Positions 57,291 to 64,000 of a DNA stretch of 64,000 bases are shown here, one piece after another; position 1 is the stretch's first letter, and the number at the start of each line of letters is the position of its first letter. The DNA is taken from NCBI RefSeq assembly GCF_022761015.1, contig NZ_JAKWJQ010000001.1, positions 496,001-560,000 on the forward strand. The letters run 5' to 3'. The notes under the pieces were generated by a model. It ran no database searches. It worked only from the letters and a program-made list of their open reading frames with translations, and was not told the DNA's origin. Both the position numbers and the translations under genes were made by a program. The stretch is from Humibacter sp. RRB41. GTDB taxonomy: Bacteria; Actinomycetota; Actinomycetes; Actinomycetales; Microbacteriaceae.

Positions 57291-57318
57291 ACACTACTAC
57301 CTGCCTAATGGCTGTCAA
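57291..57318 (-). promoter_or_regulatory. Leaderless promoter of the KimA-like transporter
   Basis: On the minus strand a consensus TTGACA (57318-57313) is followed after 16 bp by TAGTGT (57296-57291), which ends 8 nt before the GTG start. This is the best -35 box found in the window. Confidence 0.65.
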
Positions 57319-57489
57319 GTCAGCGCGTCGGGCCGCCGAGCGAACCCACAGCGTAGTAACGGCGCGCGCACGGCCTACACGACGTTTCGCCCGTTCAGCG
57401 GCGGTTTCCACGCACTTCGTAGCGCCCCTGCTGGTCGACCGGCGGCAGAGGGCGGAGCCTTTCCGGGGGTGTGGGCTTAACCTGGCGGC

Positions 57490-57741
57490 ATGCCACGCAA
57501 AACGAGTGGCGAAACGGTCCACGCGCACGGCCTGGCCCATGCGGCCGAGTGGTTGGACGGCAAACTGATCCCGGTGCTGGGACCCCCGCCGCTCGGCCCC
57601 TACGGTGCTGAGTCACCGCACGCCACGACGTGTCCGCTCTGCGGCCAGTCGCTCGCCGGTCATCGCACGGAGAAAGAGGAAGGGCACGTGTTCATGCACT
57701 GCCCGGACGGCACCGTCACGGAGACCGGACGGGTGGCCTGA
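57490..57741 (+). CDS. Small CxxC-containing hypothetical protein
   Basis: An 83-residue protein. One Cys pair (TTCPLCGQSLAGH) and a later HCPDG, with nearby His residues, look like a small zinc-binding fold (C-x2-C ... H-x-x-x-H ... C). I do not recognise a family. TAACCT lies 6 nt before the ATG at 57490, so the gene appears leaderless. It diverges from the transporter and converges on the PadR gene. Confidence 0.6.
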   Translation: MPRKTSGETVHAHGLAHAAEWLDGKLIPVLGPPPLGPYGAESPHATTCPLCGQSLAGHRTEKEEGHVFMHCPDGTVTETGRVA

Positions 57742-57799
57742 CTGAGGCACGGCGCACGCCGTACGCGATCGCGACGCTGCGAAGGCGACTACGCCTGGC

Positions 57800-58432
57800 T
57801 CAGAGTGAGAGCCGGCGCACGATGTCGTCGCGCACCTTCGCGAGGTCGCCTCGCAGGTCCGCGACGACGGCATCCGGAATTCCGCCGAGTCCGGATGCCC
57901 GCCGCAAGTCGGAGCGCACCTGCTGACGGAACTCGTTCAGCACGATCTCAGCCTCGCGGAGCGCGAATCGCGACTCTGCCTGCAGATCGAAGACTCTCGC
58001 CGTCGATGCGGTGCCTCGCTTCGCCTGCTCCTTGGCGTCCTGCTTCGCCTCGCGTGCGGCGGTGGCGAGGTCGGCGCGCAGACTCTTCATCGCCTCGGTC
58101 ACGCCGGCACGCACCTCGTCGGCCATGCGACGCAGCGAGTCGGTGACCTCGTGCTCGATGTCGTCGAGATCGGATGCCCGTGACTGCAGCTCAGCGCGCC
58201 CCGCGTCGGTGATCGCGTACACCGTCTTGCGGCCGACGGCGGTCTTTGTGACCAGGCCCTCCTCCTCGAGCTTCGCCAGCCGCGGATAGATGGTGCCGGC
58301 GCTCGGACTGTATGTGCCGCCGAAGCGATCGCTGAGCGCCTGGATGAGTTCGTAGCCGTGCTTCGGGGACTCGTCGAGCAGACTGAGCAGGTACAGCCGC
58401 AAGCTTCCGTGCGAGAACACCGCGGGGGTCAT
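57800..58432 (-). CDS. PadR-family transcriptional regulator (second)
   Basis: A 210-residue regulator. The winged helix is SLRLYLLSLLDESPKHGYELIQALSDRFGG, then SAGTIYPRLAKLEEEGLV and RKTVYAITDAGRAEL. The long C-terminal region is charged and helical (MADEVRAGVTEAMKSLRADLATAAREAKQDAKEQAKRG) and probably forms a coiled-coil dimer. The start overlaps the DUF4097 stop by 4 bp. Two GATATATC sites upstream of DUF4097 are its likely operators, giving self-control of the operon. Confidence 0.87.
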   Translation of the reverse strand: MTPAVFSHGSLRLYLLSLLDESPKHGYELIQALSDRFGGTYSPSAGTIYPRLAKLEEEGLVTKTAVGRKTVYAITDAGRAELQSRASDLDDIEHEVTDSLRRMADEVRAGVTEAMKSLRADLATAAREAKQDAKEQAKRGTASTARVFDLQAESRFALREAEIVLNEFRQQVRSDLRRASGLGGIPDAVVADLRGDLAKVRDDIVRRLSL

Positions 58433-59280
58433 GCCGCGCCGCTCGTGGCATCCGTGCTCTGCTGCGATGCAGCAGGTGTGCGGCGTACGACGGAGAGGTT
58501 GCCCGACACCGAATTGGACGACATGTCGAGCCAGCGGCCCTCCAGCGTGCCGGTCTGGTGGGTGAACGTCTTTCCCATCGACCCGCGCACGATCGTCGTG
58601 CCGTCGAGGTGGGCGACGCCGCTGACCGTGTTGATGCGGTAGCGCACGCCGATCCCCTCGTCGATGCGCAGGGTGACGTCACCGGAGACCGTGTTCGTGT
58701 TCACGTTGAAGGGCACGTCGAACAGGTCGAGGTAGATGTTCGCGCTGACGCCGTCGACCGAGAACTTCGGCACGCTGCCCGACACCGTGATGTCGCCGGA
58801 GACCGTGTGGGCTGTCACCTCGCCGCGGTGGTCACGTGCCGTGAGCTCGCCGCTGACCGTGTTGAGGTCGACGTCTCCGATCAAGCCGTCGGTCGTGATC
58901 TCACCACTGACGGTGTTCAGCTTCGCGTCAGTGACCAGTCCGCTGACCAGCGCCGTCGCCGACACGACGCCGAGCTTCAGCACGACGTCACGGGGAACGA
59001 GGATGGTGACATCCGCTCGCGCCTTGCCGCGCCAGGAGCGGAACACGTCGATGAAGTTGTCCCAGCGCCACTGTGGGTGGTCGACCTCGAGGGTGTCGCC
59101 GTCGATGGAGATTTTGAGCTCCTTGCCATCGACGTCGTTCACCTCGACGCGAGCGGTCGGCTCGTCGTGCCCGATCACATCGACCTGCCCGCCGACGAGG
59201 CTCACCTTGAGCTTGCGCACGACCTCGAAGTCGATGGTCTTGCTCTCACCTGGCATCACGAGCCAGCGTTCCTGAGTCAT
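58429..59280 (-). CDS. DUF4097-family beta-strand repeat protein
   Basis: A 283-residue protein built of repeated short beta-strands. An NTVSG-type turn recurs at least six times: LNTVSGEI, LNTVSGEL, AHTVSGDI, TNTVSGDV, INTVSGVA and SNSVSGNL, spaced about 20-30 residues, as in a right-handed beta-solenoid. There is no signal peptide or membrane anchor, so this form is cytoplasmic. DUF4097 is often coupled with PadR regulators in Actinobacteria and Firmicutes; its function is unknown, possibly tied to envelope stress. The start MTQERWLVMPGE is at 59280. Confidence 0.85.
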   Translation of the reverse strand: MTQERWLVMPGESKTIDFEVVRKLKVSLVGGQVDVIGHDEPTARVEVNDVDGKELKISIDGDTLEVDHPQWRWDNFIDVFRSWRGKARADVTILVPRDVVLKLGVVSATALVSGLVTDAKLNTVSGEITTDGLIGDVDLNTVSGELTARDHRGEVTAHTVSGDITVSGSVPKFSVDGVSANIYLDLFDVPFNVNTNTVSGDVTLRIDEGIGVRYRINTVSGVAHLDGTTIVRGSMGKTFTHQTGTLEGRWLDMSSNSVSGNLSVVRRTPAASQQSTDATSGAA

Positions 59281-59324
59281 CGTCGGTACCTTTCTTCTTC
59301 GGGAAGTTTCATTCGGACAATCGA

Positions 59325-59361
59325 GATATATCGCGACTGATGAGTAACACGATATATCGCG
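59325..59361. promoter_or_regulatory. Paired PadR-type operators
   Basis: GATATATCGCG occurs at 59325-59335 and again at 59351-59361, 26 bp apart. The second sits in the perfect palindrome CGATATATCG. They lie 45-80 bp before the DUF4097 start, in the gap shared with the TipA-like gene. Such ATATAT-centred sites suit a PadR dimer. Confidence 0.62.
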
Positions 59362-59451
59362 TTCTTGGATGTTGCAAGTGGCGGGCGTATGAATCGCGTG
59401 AGCGCAGAACCTCGTCTGCAGATGAAAGCCGTTGGCGACGGCGCGCGACGC

Positions 59452-59482
59452 TTGACATTGACGCAACGTCAACCTTTATCGT
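59452..59482 (+). promoter_or_regulatory. MerR-type promoter with 19-bp spacer
   Basis: TTGACA (59452-59457) and TATCGT (59477-59482) are 19 bp apart, the overlong spacing typical of MerR-activated promoters. The palindrome TTGACG-CAA-CGTCAA (59458-59472) fills the spacer. It precedes the TipA-like gene by 7 nt, so that protein probably activates itself here, from a leaderless or near-leaderless transcript. Confidence 0.68.
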
Positions 59483-59489
59483 CAGAGAC

Positions 59490-60284
59490 ATGACGGATGA
59501 CACGGATGCCACGGCCGCTGCCGAGCACGAACGCTCGATTCAGCAGTTGGCCCGGTTGACCGGCACGACGAGTCGCACGCTGCGTCATTACGACGACATC
59601 GGGCTGCTGAAGCCGAGCCGCATCGGCCAGAACGGTTACCGCTACTACGACGGCGACGCGCTCGTGCGGCTGCAGCGCATCCTGCTGCTGCGCGGGCTCG
59701 GGCTGCGGCTGCCGGCCATCGCGGAGGCGCTGGAACGGCAGACCGACGCGGTACCGGCGCTGCAGCACCACTTGAGTTGGCTGCAGGCCGAGCGGGACCG
59801 GCTGGCGAGGCAAGCGGCATCCGTCGCATCCACCATCGACGCACTACAGAGAGGAGAACCGATCATGGCCGAGACGGCATTCGACGGATTCGATCACACG
59901 CAGTACAAGGAGGAGGTCGAGGAGCGCTGGGGCAAGGACGCGTACGCGAAGGGCGACGCCTGGTGGCGCGGCATGAGCGACGCTGAGCGGGCGGAGTGGC
60001 AGCAGCGCCAGCAATCGCTGAGCGACGATTGGAAGGATGCCGCCGCCCGCGGCATCGACCCGGCCGGCGACGAAGCGCAAGCGCTCGCTGCGCGACAAGC
60101 GAAGTGGCTCGGCAGTGTGCCGGGGACTCCGGGGAGCAAGGACGGCCGCCCGACGAAGGAGTACTTCATCGGCCTCGGCGAGATGTACGTCGCCGACGAG
60201 CGTTTCGCCGCGCACTACGGCGGATCGGAAAGCGCCGCGTTCGTGCGCGACGCGATGCGTGTGTACGCGGAGAGCAACCTCTAA
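59490..60284 (+). CDS. MerR-family regulator with TipAS domain
   Basis: A 264-residue regulator. The N-terminal MerR helix-turn-helix is SIQQLARLTGTTSRTLRHYDDIGLLKPSRIGQNGYRYYD, followed by a coiled coil. The C-terminal TipAS domain (residues ~130-264) has QYKEEVEERWGKDAYAKGDAWWRGM and YFIGLGEMYVADERFAAHYGG. TipAS domains bind thiopeptide antibiotics or other multidrug ligands and then activate their own promoter. The spacer palindrome just upstream fits autoactivation. The ATG at 59490 is used. Confidence 0.9.
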   Translation: MTDDTDATAAAEHERSIQQLARLTGTTSRTLRHYDDIGLLKPSRIGQNGYRYYDGDALVRLQRILLLRGLGLRLPAIAEALERQTDAVPALQHHLSWLQAERDRLARQAASVASTIDALQRGEPIMAETAFDGFDHTQYKEEVEERWGKDAYAKGDAWWRGMSDAERAEWQQRQQSLSDDWKDAAARGIDPAGDEAQALAARQAKWLGSVPGTPGSKDGRPTKEYFIGLGEMYVADERFAAHYGGSESAAFVRDAMRVYAESNL

Positions 60285-60316
60285 CGCACCCGCGCGCCCC
60301 GCCGGGTGCTGTCAGA

Positions 60317-60793
60317 TCAGGAGGCGTCGGGTGTGCCGCCGTAGACATGGATCTTGTATTCGGTGGTCTCGAGGGCCAGTTCCAGGCCCCGAAGCTGCCG
60401 CCGAATGCGCTCACGCTGCTCGAGCATGATCGTGCGGCGCTCGGAGATGGTCGGGTCTCCTTGCTCCACGAGCGCGATGTAGCGCTTGAGGTCGTGCATC
60501 GTCATGCCAGAGACCCTCATCCGTGTGAGGAAGACGAGACGTCGCAGGTCGAACGCCGAGTACTCGCGATACCCCGACGAGTTCCGTGCCGGTCGCACCA
60601 GGCCCTCGTGCTCGTAATAACGCAGTGTGTGCGCCGTCAGACCAACGAGCCGGGCGGCTTCGGCCACGCTTTTGGGCGCTGCCGAAGCCTCGATCGTCGA
60701 ATCGTCCAGGAGCCCATCAAGAGTCGCGATCGTCGACGTGCCGGAATCCTCCGGCACTCGCAGAAGCTGCTCGATCAGTACGTCTGTCGCCAT
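60317..60793 (-). CDS. MerR-family transcriptional regulator
   Basis: A 158-residue regulator. An unusual N-terminal extension of ~40 residues (VLIEQLLRVPEDSGTSTIATLDGLLDD) precedes the helix-turn-helix: SVAEAARLVGLTAHTLRYYEHEGLVRPARNSSGYREYS, then LRRLVFLTRMRVSGMTMHDLKRYIALVEQG and a short coiled coil. It lies 17 bp after the SDR gene in the same direction and probably regulates it. MerR/SDR pairs of this kind are common in Actinobacteria. Confidence 0.85.
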   Translation of the reverse strand: MATDVLIEQLLRVPEDSGTSTIATLDGLLDDSTIEASAAPKSVAEAARLVGLTAHTLRYYEHEGLVRPARNSSGYREYSAFDLRRLVFLTRMRVSGMTMHDLKRYIALVEQGDPTISERRTIMLEQRERIRRQLRGLELALETTEYKIHVYGGTPDAS

Positions 60794-60810
60794 GATCACA
60801 CCGTAGGTCC

Positions 60811-61683
60811 TCAGAAAGCGCGCGTTGCCGACACCGCGTCGGGAAAGTCGGCCGACTCGCTCACCGCCGTCCAGGTGCGGAGCTCATCGAGCGATCGCTG
60901 GTAGGCGGCGGCGATGTTGCGAACGGCCGCGGCTCCGAGAGGGAGCCGTAGCGGGGCATCCGGGGACTCCAGTGCGAGTCGGATGGCCGCCGCCGCACGA
61001 ACGGGATCGCCCTCCTGCAATCCGTCGGCGCCCGACATATCCGTTCGCACTGTGCCGATCACGCCGTCGTACTCTGGATTGCGCTTTGCATCAAGCAGCA
61101 CGTCCTGCTGGTTGAACCTCGTGCGGAAGCGGCTCGGCTCCACGATCAGCACGCGGATACCGAACGGTGCAACCTCGCCGGCAAGAGCCTCCGACCAACC
61201 CTCCAAGGCGAACTTGCCGGCGGAATAGCTGCCGACCGCTGGGAAGGTTCGCCGACCGCCTTGGCTGCTCATCTGCACGATCGCACCATGCCCGGCGGCG
61301 CGCATGTGGGGCAGCGCGGCTCGCACGTAGGCAGCCGGCCCGAAAAGATGTTGCGCGAGCATGTCGCGCAACTCATCATCGGTGACCTCCTCGGCGGCGC
61401 CGACAAGACCGCCCCCGGCGTTGTTGACGAGAACGTCGACGCCGCCGAACGCGTCGATCGCACGCTCGATCGTTGCCGCCGCGCCGTCGATGTCACGCAC
61501 GTCGTGACGCACCGGCACGAAGCTCTCGCCGAACTCACGGACCAACCCGTCGAGACGTTCGGATCGCCGCGCCGTGCCGAGGACGCGGTCCCCGGATGCG
61601 ATAGCCGCCGTGGTCAGGGCGAGTCCCAGCCCGGACGTTGCGCCGGTGATGATCCATGTCTTGCTCCGTGATGTCTTCGTCAT
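60811..61683 (-). CDS. Classical SDR-family oxidoreductase
   Basis: A 290-residue short-chain dehydrogenase with intact signatures: TWIITGATSGLGLAL for the cofactor, LGTARRSERL suggesting NADP, LVNNAGGGL, the catalytic Ser in IVQMSSQGGRR, and the pair YSAGK. It has a C-terminal extension (RNIAAAYQRSLDELRTW) typical of this subgroup. Substrate unknown. The ATG at 61683 is chosen; the frame stays open upstream into the pentapeptide-repeat relic, which is an accident of decay. Cotranscribed with the MerR gene behind it. Confidence 0.88.
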   Translation of the reverse strand: MTKTSRSKTWIITGATSGLGLALTTAAIASGDRVLGTARRSERLDGLVREFGESFVPVRHDVRDIDGAAATIERAIDAFGGVDVLVNNAGGGLVGAAEEVTDDELRDMLAQHLFGPAAYVRAALPHMRAAGHGAIVQMSSQGGRRTFPAVGSYSAGKFALEGWSEALAGEVAPFGIRVLIVEPSRFRTRFNQQDVLLDAKRNPEYDGVIGTVRTDMSGADGLQEGDPVRAAAAIRLALESPDAPLRLPLGAAAVRNIAAAYQRSLDELRTWTAVSESADFPDAVSATRAF

Positions 61684-61743
61684 ACCCACGACGCTACGGA
61701 TTCGAGCGCGCTCGAAGGCAAGTGGACATCCGGATGCCGCGTT

Positions 61744-61785
61744 CGCGGCCACCTTGAGCAAGTGCAGCCACGCAAGGTGGCCGCG
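61744..61785. repeat. Family A intergenic palindrome
   Basis: CGCGGCCACCTTG (61744-61756) and CAAGGTGGCCGCG (61773-61785) are perfect 13-bp complements around a 16-nt loop that holds GCAGCCAC. It lies between the SDR start and the end of the pentapeptide-repeat relic. Confidence 0.7.
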
Positions 61786-61799
61786 GATGCTCAAAGTGG

Positions 61800-62403
61800 C
61801 AGGATGCACCGAAACGGCCGCTGCCCATCCGCCGCGCATCTTGTGCAGCGAGGTGCCGACGTAGATCGCCAGGAAGACGATCGGCGGGAGGAGCGGCAGG
61901 ACGATCAGGGCGTCCAGCGTCGGTGCCCAGCCGATCACCGAGACCAGTTCGGCAGCGGATCCGGCCGCGACGATCAGCAGGGCGAGCCACGCAGCAGCGC
62001 GACCCTGCGACGTGCGCAGGCTCGGGATGAACACGATGAGCGACAGGATGAACGTGAGAAGCGCCGAGTAAGCATCCAGTGGGAAGGCGCCCGAGCTGCC
62101 CTCAACCCTCGTCCCAGTGGTATCTGCCTGATCGAGCGCGGCGCCGGAGATCTTTGCACCGGTGAGCTTCGCCCCCGAGAGGTCTGCCTGGACGAGCGTG
62201 GCGTTCGTGAGGGCCGCGTTCGTGAGGTCCGCGTTCGTGAGATCGGCATCCTTCAGGGTCGTCTGAGTGAGGTCGGCCCCGCGCAGGTCGGCGCCCCGCA
62301 GGGATAGGCCGGCGAGGTCGTCCTGGCTGAAGTCCGCCTTGGACGCATGGATGCCCGTCAGCGTTGCCCCTTTCAGCTCGGTCTGGCCGAGGCGAGCGCC
62401 ACG
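61800..62403 (-). pseudogene. Pentapeptide-repeat membrane protein, 5'-truncated
   Basis: Reading from 62403 on the minus strand, one frame encodes a run of pentapeptide repeats (ADLSG-like: GATLTGIHAS, ADFSQDDLAG, GADLRGADLT, DADLTNADLT, ADLSGAKLT). About three membrane helices follow (YSALLTFILSLIVFIPSL, WLALLIVAAGSAAELV, LIVLPLLPPIVFLAIYVG). A stop codon lies immediately upstream (62406-62404), and no ATG, GTG or TTG occurs in frame until 62034, after the repeats. The N-terminus is therefore lost, probably when the region to the right was joined. The intact protein would be a membrane-tethered beta-helix of unknown use. Confidence 0.7.
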
Positions 62404-62434
62404 CTAGCGTTGGGTGATTCGCGTGGGGAGTGTT

Positions 62435-63157
62435 ATGGGACTGTTCAACAGAATCAAGGATCCGGTCGACGGCCAGTTCAATCTGGTCTCCTGTTCTATC
62501 GCGTCCGGCGGCGCCGTGTACGAGAACTGCTCGATGGACGGTGTCGTCTCGGGTCCTGGCGTGACGCCGACCTCGGTGCACCACTCTTCGCTGGCAACGC
62601 CGGTGGCCAAGTGGCCGCAGCCCGGCCAGACGCTTCCCGTGACGTTCGACCGGGAGCATCCCGACCGCCTGAAGATCAGGTGGGATCAGATGCCGACGAA
62701 CCGCGAGGTGGCGCAGATGTATGCCGCCCAGCAGGCGCAACAAATGGCCGCTGCGCAGGCCACGGGGGCCTCGGTCTTCGCTTCGCCGAGCGTCATCGGC
62801 GACCCGTCGCGGCCGCTTCCCGGTGCGCCGGGTGGCGGGCTCACCCCGCAGGAGAGCGCCCAGGCGCTCGCCGGCGGCGCCGTGGCGCTCGGACTCCTGC
62901 CGACGACGGCTCGGGTGCTCGCTGCGTATGCCGTGCAGCCGCCGGCGGGCGTGCCGACGGCACCTGGCGGTGTCTGGGATCTGACCCTCGACGTGACTCC
63001 GGTCGGCGGCAATTCCGGCTACTCGACGGTGATGCGCATCGGGTTCAGCAGCGTGCAGAAGCAGCAGACGATCGCGGCCATCGGTCGCGAACTGCCCGTC
63101 CTCGCCGACCCGCAGCGCCACGACCGCATCATGATCGACACGTCGCGGTTGGCGTAG
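62435..63157 (+). CDS. Hypothetical protein
   Basis: A 240-residue soluble protein without signal peptide. The N-terminal half (GLFNRIKDPVDGQFNLVSCSIASG to LPVTFDREHPDRLKIRWDQMP) and the C-terminal half (GGVWDLTLDVTPVGGNSGYSTVMRIGFSS) both look like beta-rich modules. They are linked by an Ala/Gln-rich helix (AQMYAAQQAQQMAAAQATG) and a Pro/Gly linker. The two halves may be related to each other. I do not recognise the family. GGGGAG lies 4 nt before the ATG. Confidence 0.65.
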   Translation: MGLFNRIKDPVDGQFNLVSCSIASGGAVYENCSMDGVVSGPGVTPTSVHHSSLATPVAKWPQPGQTLPVTFDREHPDRLKIRWDQMPTNREVAQMYAAQQAQQMAAAQATGASVFASPSVIGDPSRPLPGAPGGGLTPQESAQALAGGAVALGLLPTTARVLAAYAVQPPAGVPTAPGGVWDLTLDVTPVGGNSGYSTVMRIGFSSVQKQQTIAAIGRELPVLADPQRHDRIMIDTSRLA

Positions 63158-63202
63158 CCGCTTCGTACTCGGTGCGGCACGAGTTCGGCGAAACGGCTCG
63201 CC

Positions 63203-63901
63203 TCAGCGACGGGCGAACGGCCAACCGGAACCGTCGGGTGCGACGCGGGCGCGAGCCGCGACATCCGTCTCGATCAAACGGCCCGGGTCGGATGCCGGTC
63301 CCTCGTCGCAGACGTCGGCCCGCCCGAGTGTGCGGGGCTGCACCTGCAGCGCGAACAACGGGATGGTCAGGTGCACGAGCGGCCCGATGAAGGCGACGAC
63401 CGCGAGAGTGCCCCAGCCGACGTTGCCCCCGAGCAGCCAGCCGATGAGGAGCACCGTCGCCTCGATCGCCGTGCGCACCAGCCAGATCGGCCGGCCGGTT
63501 CGCGCGTGAAGGCCGGTCATCAGCCCGTCGCGCGGGCCCGGCCCGTGTTGCGCTCCGATGTAGAGTCCGGACGCGATGGCGATCAGCACCAGTCCGCCCG
63601 CGAACAGCAGGATGCGCGCCCACAGCTCGCTCGGCTGCGGTATGGCCCACAGGCCGAACTGCGCGGAGGGCCCGACGAGCAGCACGTTGAGCACGGTGCC
63701 GATCCCCGGGCGCTGCCGAAGCGGGATCCACAGCAGGAGCACGAGGGCGCCGACGATGTTGGTCACGAGGCCGAACGGGATACCGGTGCGCAGCGTGATG
63801 CCCTGAGCGAGCACATCCCACGGCTCGATGCCGATCGACGCCTGCATCATGGTGGCGATGGCGATGCCGTAGAGGAACAGGCCGATGAGCAGTTGGGTCA
63901 T
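63203..63901 (-). CDS. YczE/YitT-like integral membrane protein
   Basis: At least 232 residues with about five membrane helices. LLIGLFLYGIAIATMMQASIGIEPWDVLAQGI, FGLVTNIVGALVLLLWIP and GAQHGPGPRDGLMTGLHARTG are characteristic of the YczE family, whose role is unclear; Bacillus YczE affects antibiotic production. The reading frame stays open upstream to the window edge (RRFSLPTLAPIRRRPASRTRR), so the true start may lie outside and the gene may be partial; 63901 is the first in-frame ATG. Confidence 0.75.
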   Translation of the reverse strand: MTQLLIGLFLYGIAIATMMQASIGIEPWDVLAQGITLRTGIPFGLVTNIVGALVLLLWIPLRQRPGIGTVLNVLLVGPSAQFGLWAIPQPSELWARILLFAGGLVLIAIASGLYIGAQHGPGPRDGLMTGLHARTGRPIWLVRTAIEATVLLIGWLLGGNVGWGTLAVVAFIGPLVHLTIPLFALQVQPRTLGRADVCDEGPASDPGRLIETDVAARARVAPDGSGWPFARR

Positions 63902-64000
63902 GCGCCGGGTGCGCGAGGCGGGCCGGCGGCGAATCGGAGCGAGCGTCGGCAGGCTGAAGCGTCGTGCGGTGCGCGCGAACCCGCTTGAGACGGTCAGGGC

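Noticed and set aside
57283-57489. A c-di-AMP riboswitch before the KimA-like gene
   Set aside because: A consensus promoter ends 8 nt from the start codon, leaving no room for a leader, and no ydaO-type conserved core was seen.
1-64000. tRNA or rRNA genes, integrases, transposases or prophage genes
   Set aside because: I looked for TPsiC-arm-like GGTTCGAATCC, rRNA-like stretches and DDE or tyrosine-recombinase motifs in the translated frames and found none.

Overview
The window is chromosomal DNA from a high-GC Gram-positive bacterium, most likely of the family Microbacteriaceae (order Micrococcales). The evidence is a strong third-position G/C bias and the very frequent GGATGCC/GCATCC codon pair. 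It also carries a DUF3073 gene, many promoters whose -10 box sits 6-8 nt before the start codon (apparently leaderless), and purine genes of actinobacterial type. I saw no rRNA, tRNA, CRISPR array, transposase, phage gene or plasmid gene. Genus cannot be decided from the sequence alone.

Layout. 1-2.4 kb: end of a phosphonatase-like HAD hydrolase, then a talarate/galactarate dehydratase-like enolase-superfamily gene with a FadR-type regulator. 2.4-9.7 kb: PadR regulator plus MFS exporter, a frameshifted VOC gene, a wall-anchored surface protein, purC, a TetR regulator, an F420H2:NADP-like reductase and an SDR relic. 9.7-19.8 kb: a carbohydrate locus with a LacI regulator, FAD oxidoreductase and sugar ABC importer (no ATPase), facing a secreted family-8 polysaccharide lyase; an alditol oxidase follows. 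20-34.3 kb: purD, purF and purM, interleaved with small conserved genes (sterol-carrier-like, RDD, membrane proteins) and several divergent regulator/enzyme pairs (MocR/AhpD, WYL/epoxide hydrolase, TetR/epimerase). 34.4-36.5 kb: a DUF2235 hydrolase and a methyltransferase. 36.5-43.8 kb: two paralogous four-gene cassettes (ABC ATPase, ABC permease, histidine kinase, NarL-type response regulator) in mirror image, converging on their regulator genes. 43.9-45.4 kb: DUF3073 and a flavoprotein. 45.4-52 kb: a second sugar ABC importer with a glycogen-debranching-like glycosidase and a divergent LacI regulator. 52-64 kb: SDRs, a lone ScoMcrA-head-domain protein, a TMEM175-like channel, a DUF2000/Lrp pair, a KimA-like APC transporter, a PadR/DUF4097 operon facing a TipA-like MerR gene, an SDR/MerR pair, a beheaded pentapeptide-repeat gene, an unknown protein and a YczE-like membrane protein.

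The clearest unusual signal is the mirror-image ABC/two-component pair. Each cassette is preceded by the same 14-bp palindrome (GTGACA-NN-TGTCAC), centred 66.5 bp from its ATPase start codon in both cases, so the two systems probably share or cross a regulon. Also notable are several families of intergenic palindromes, an 81-bp tandem duplication upstream of purF, and well-resolved operator palindromes next to at least nine regulators.
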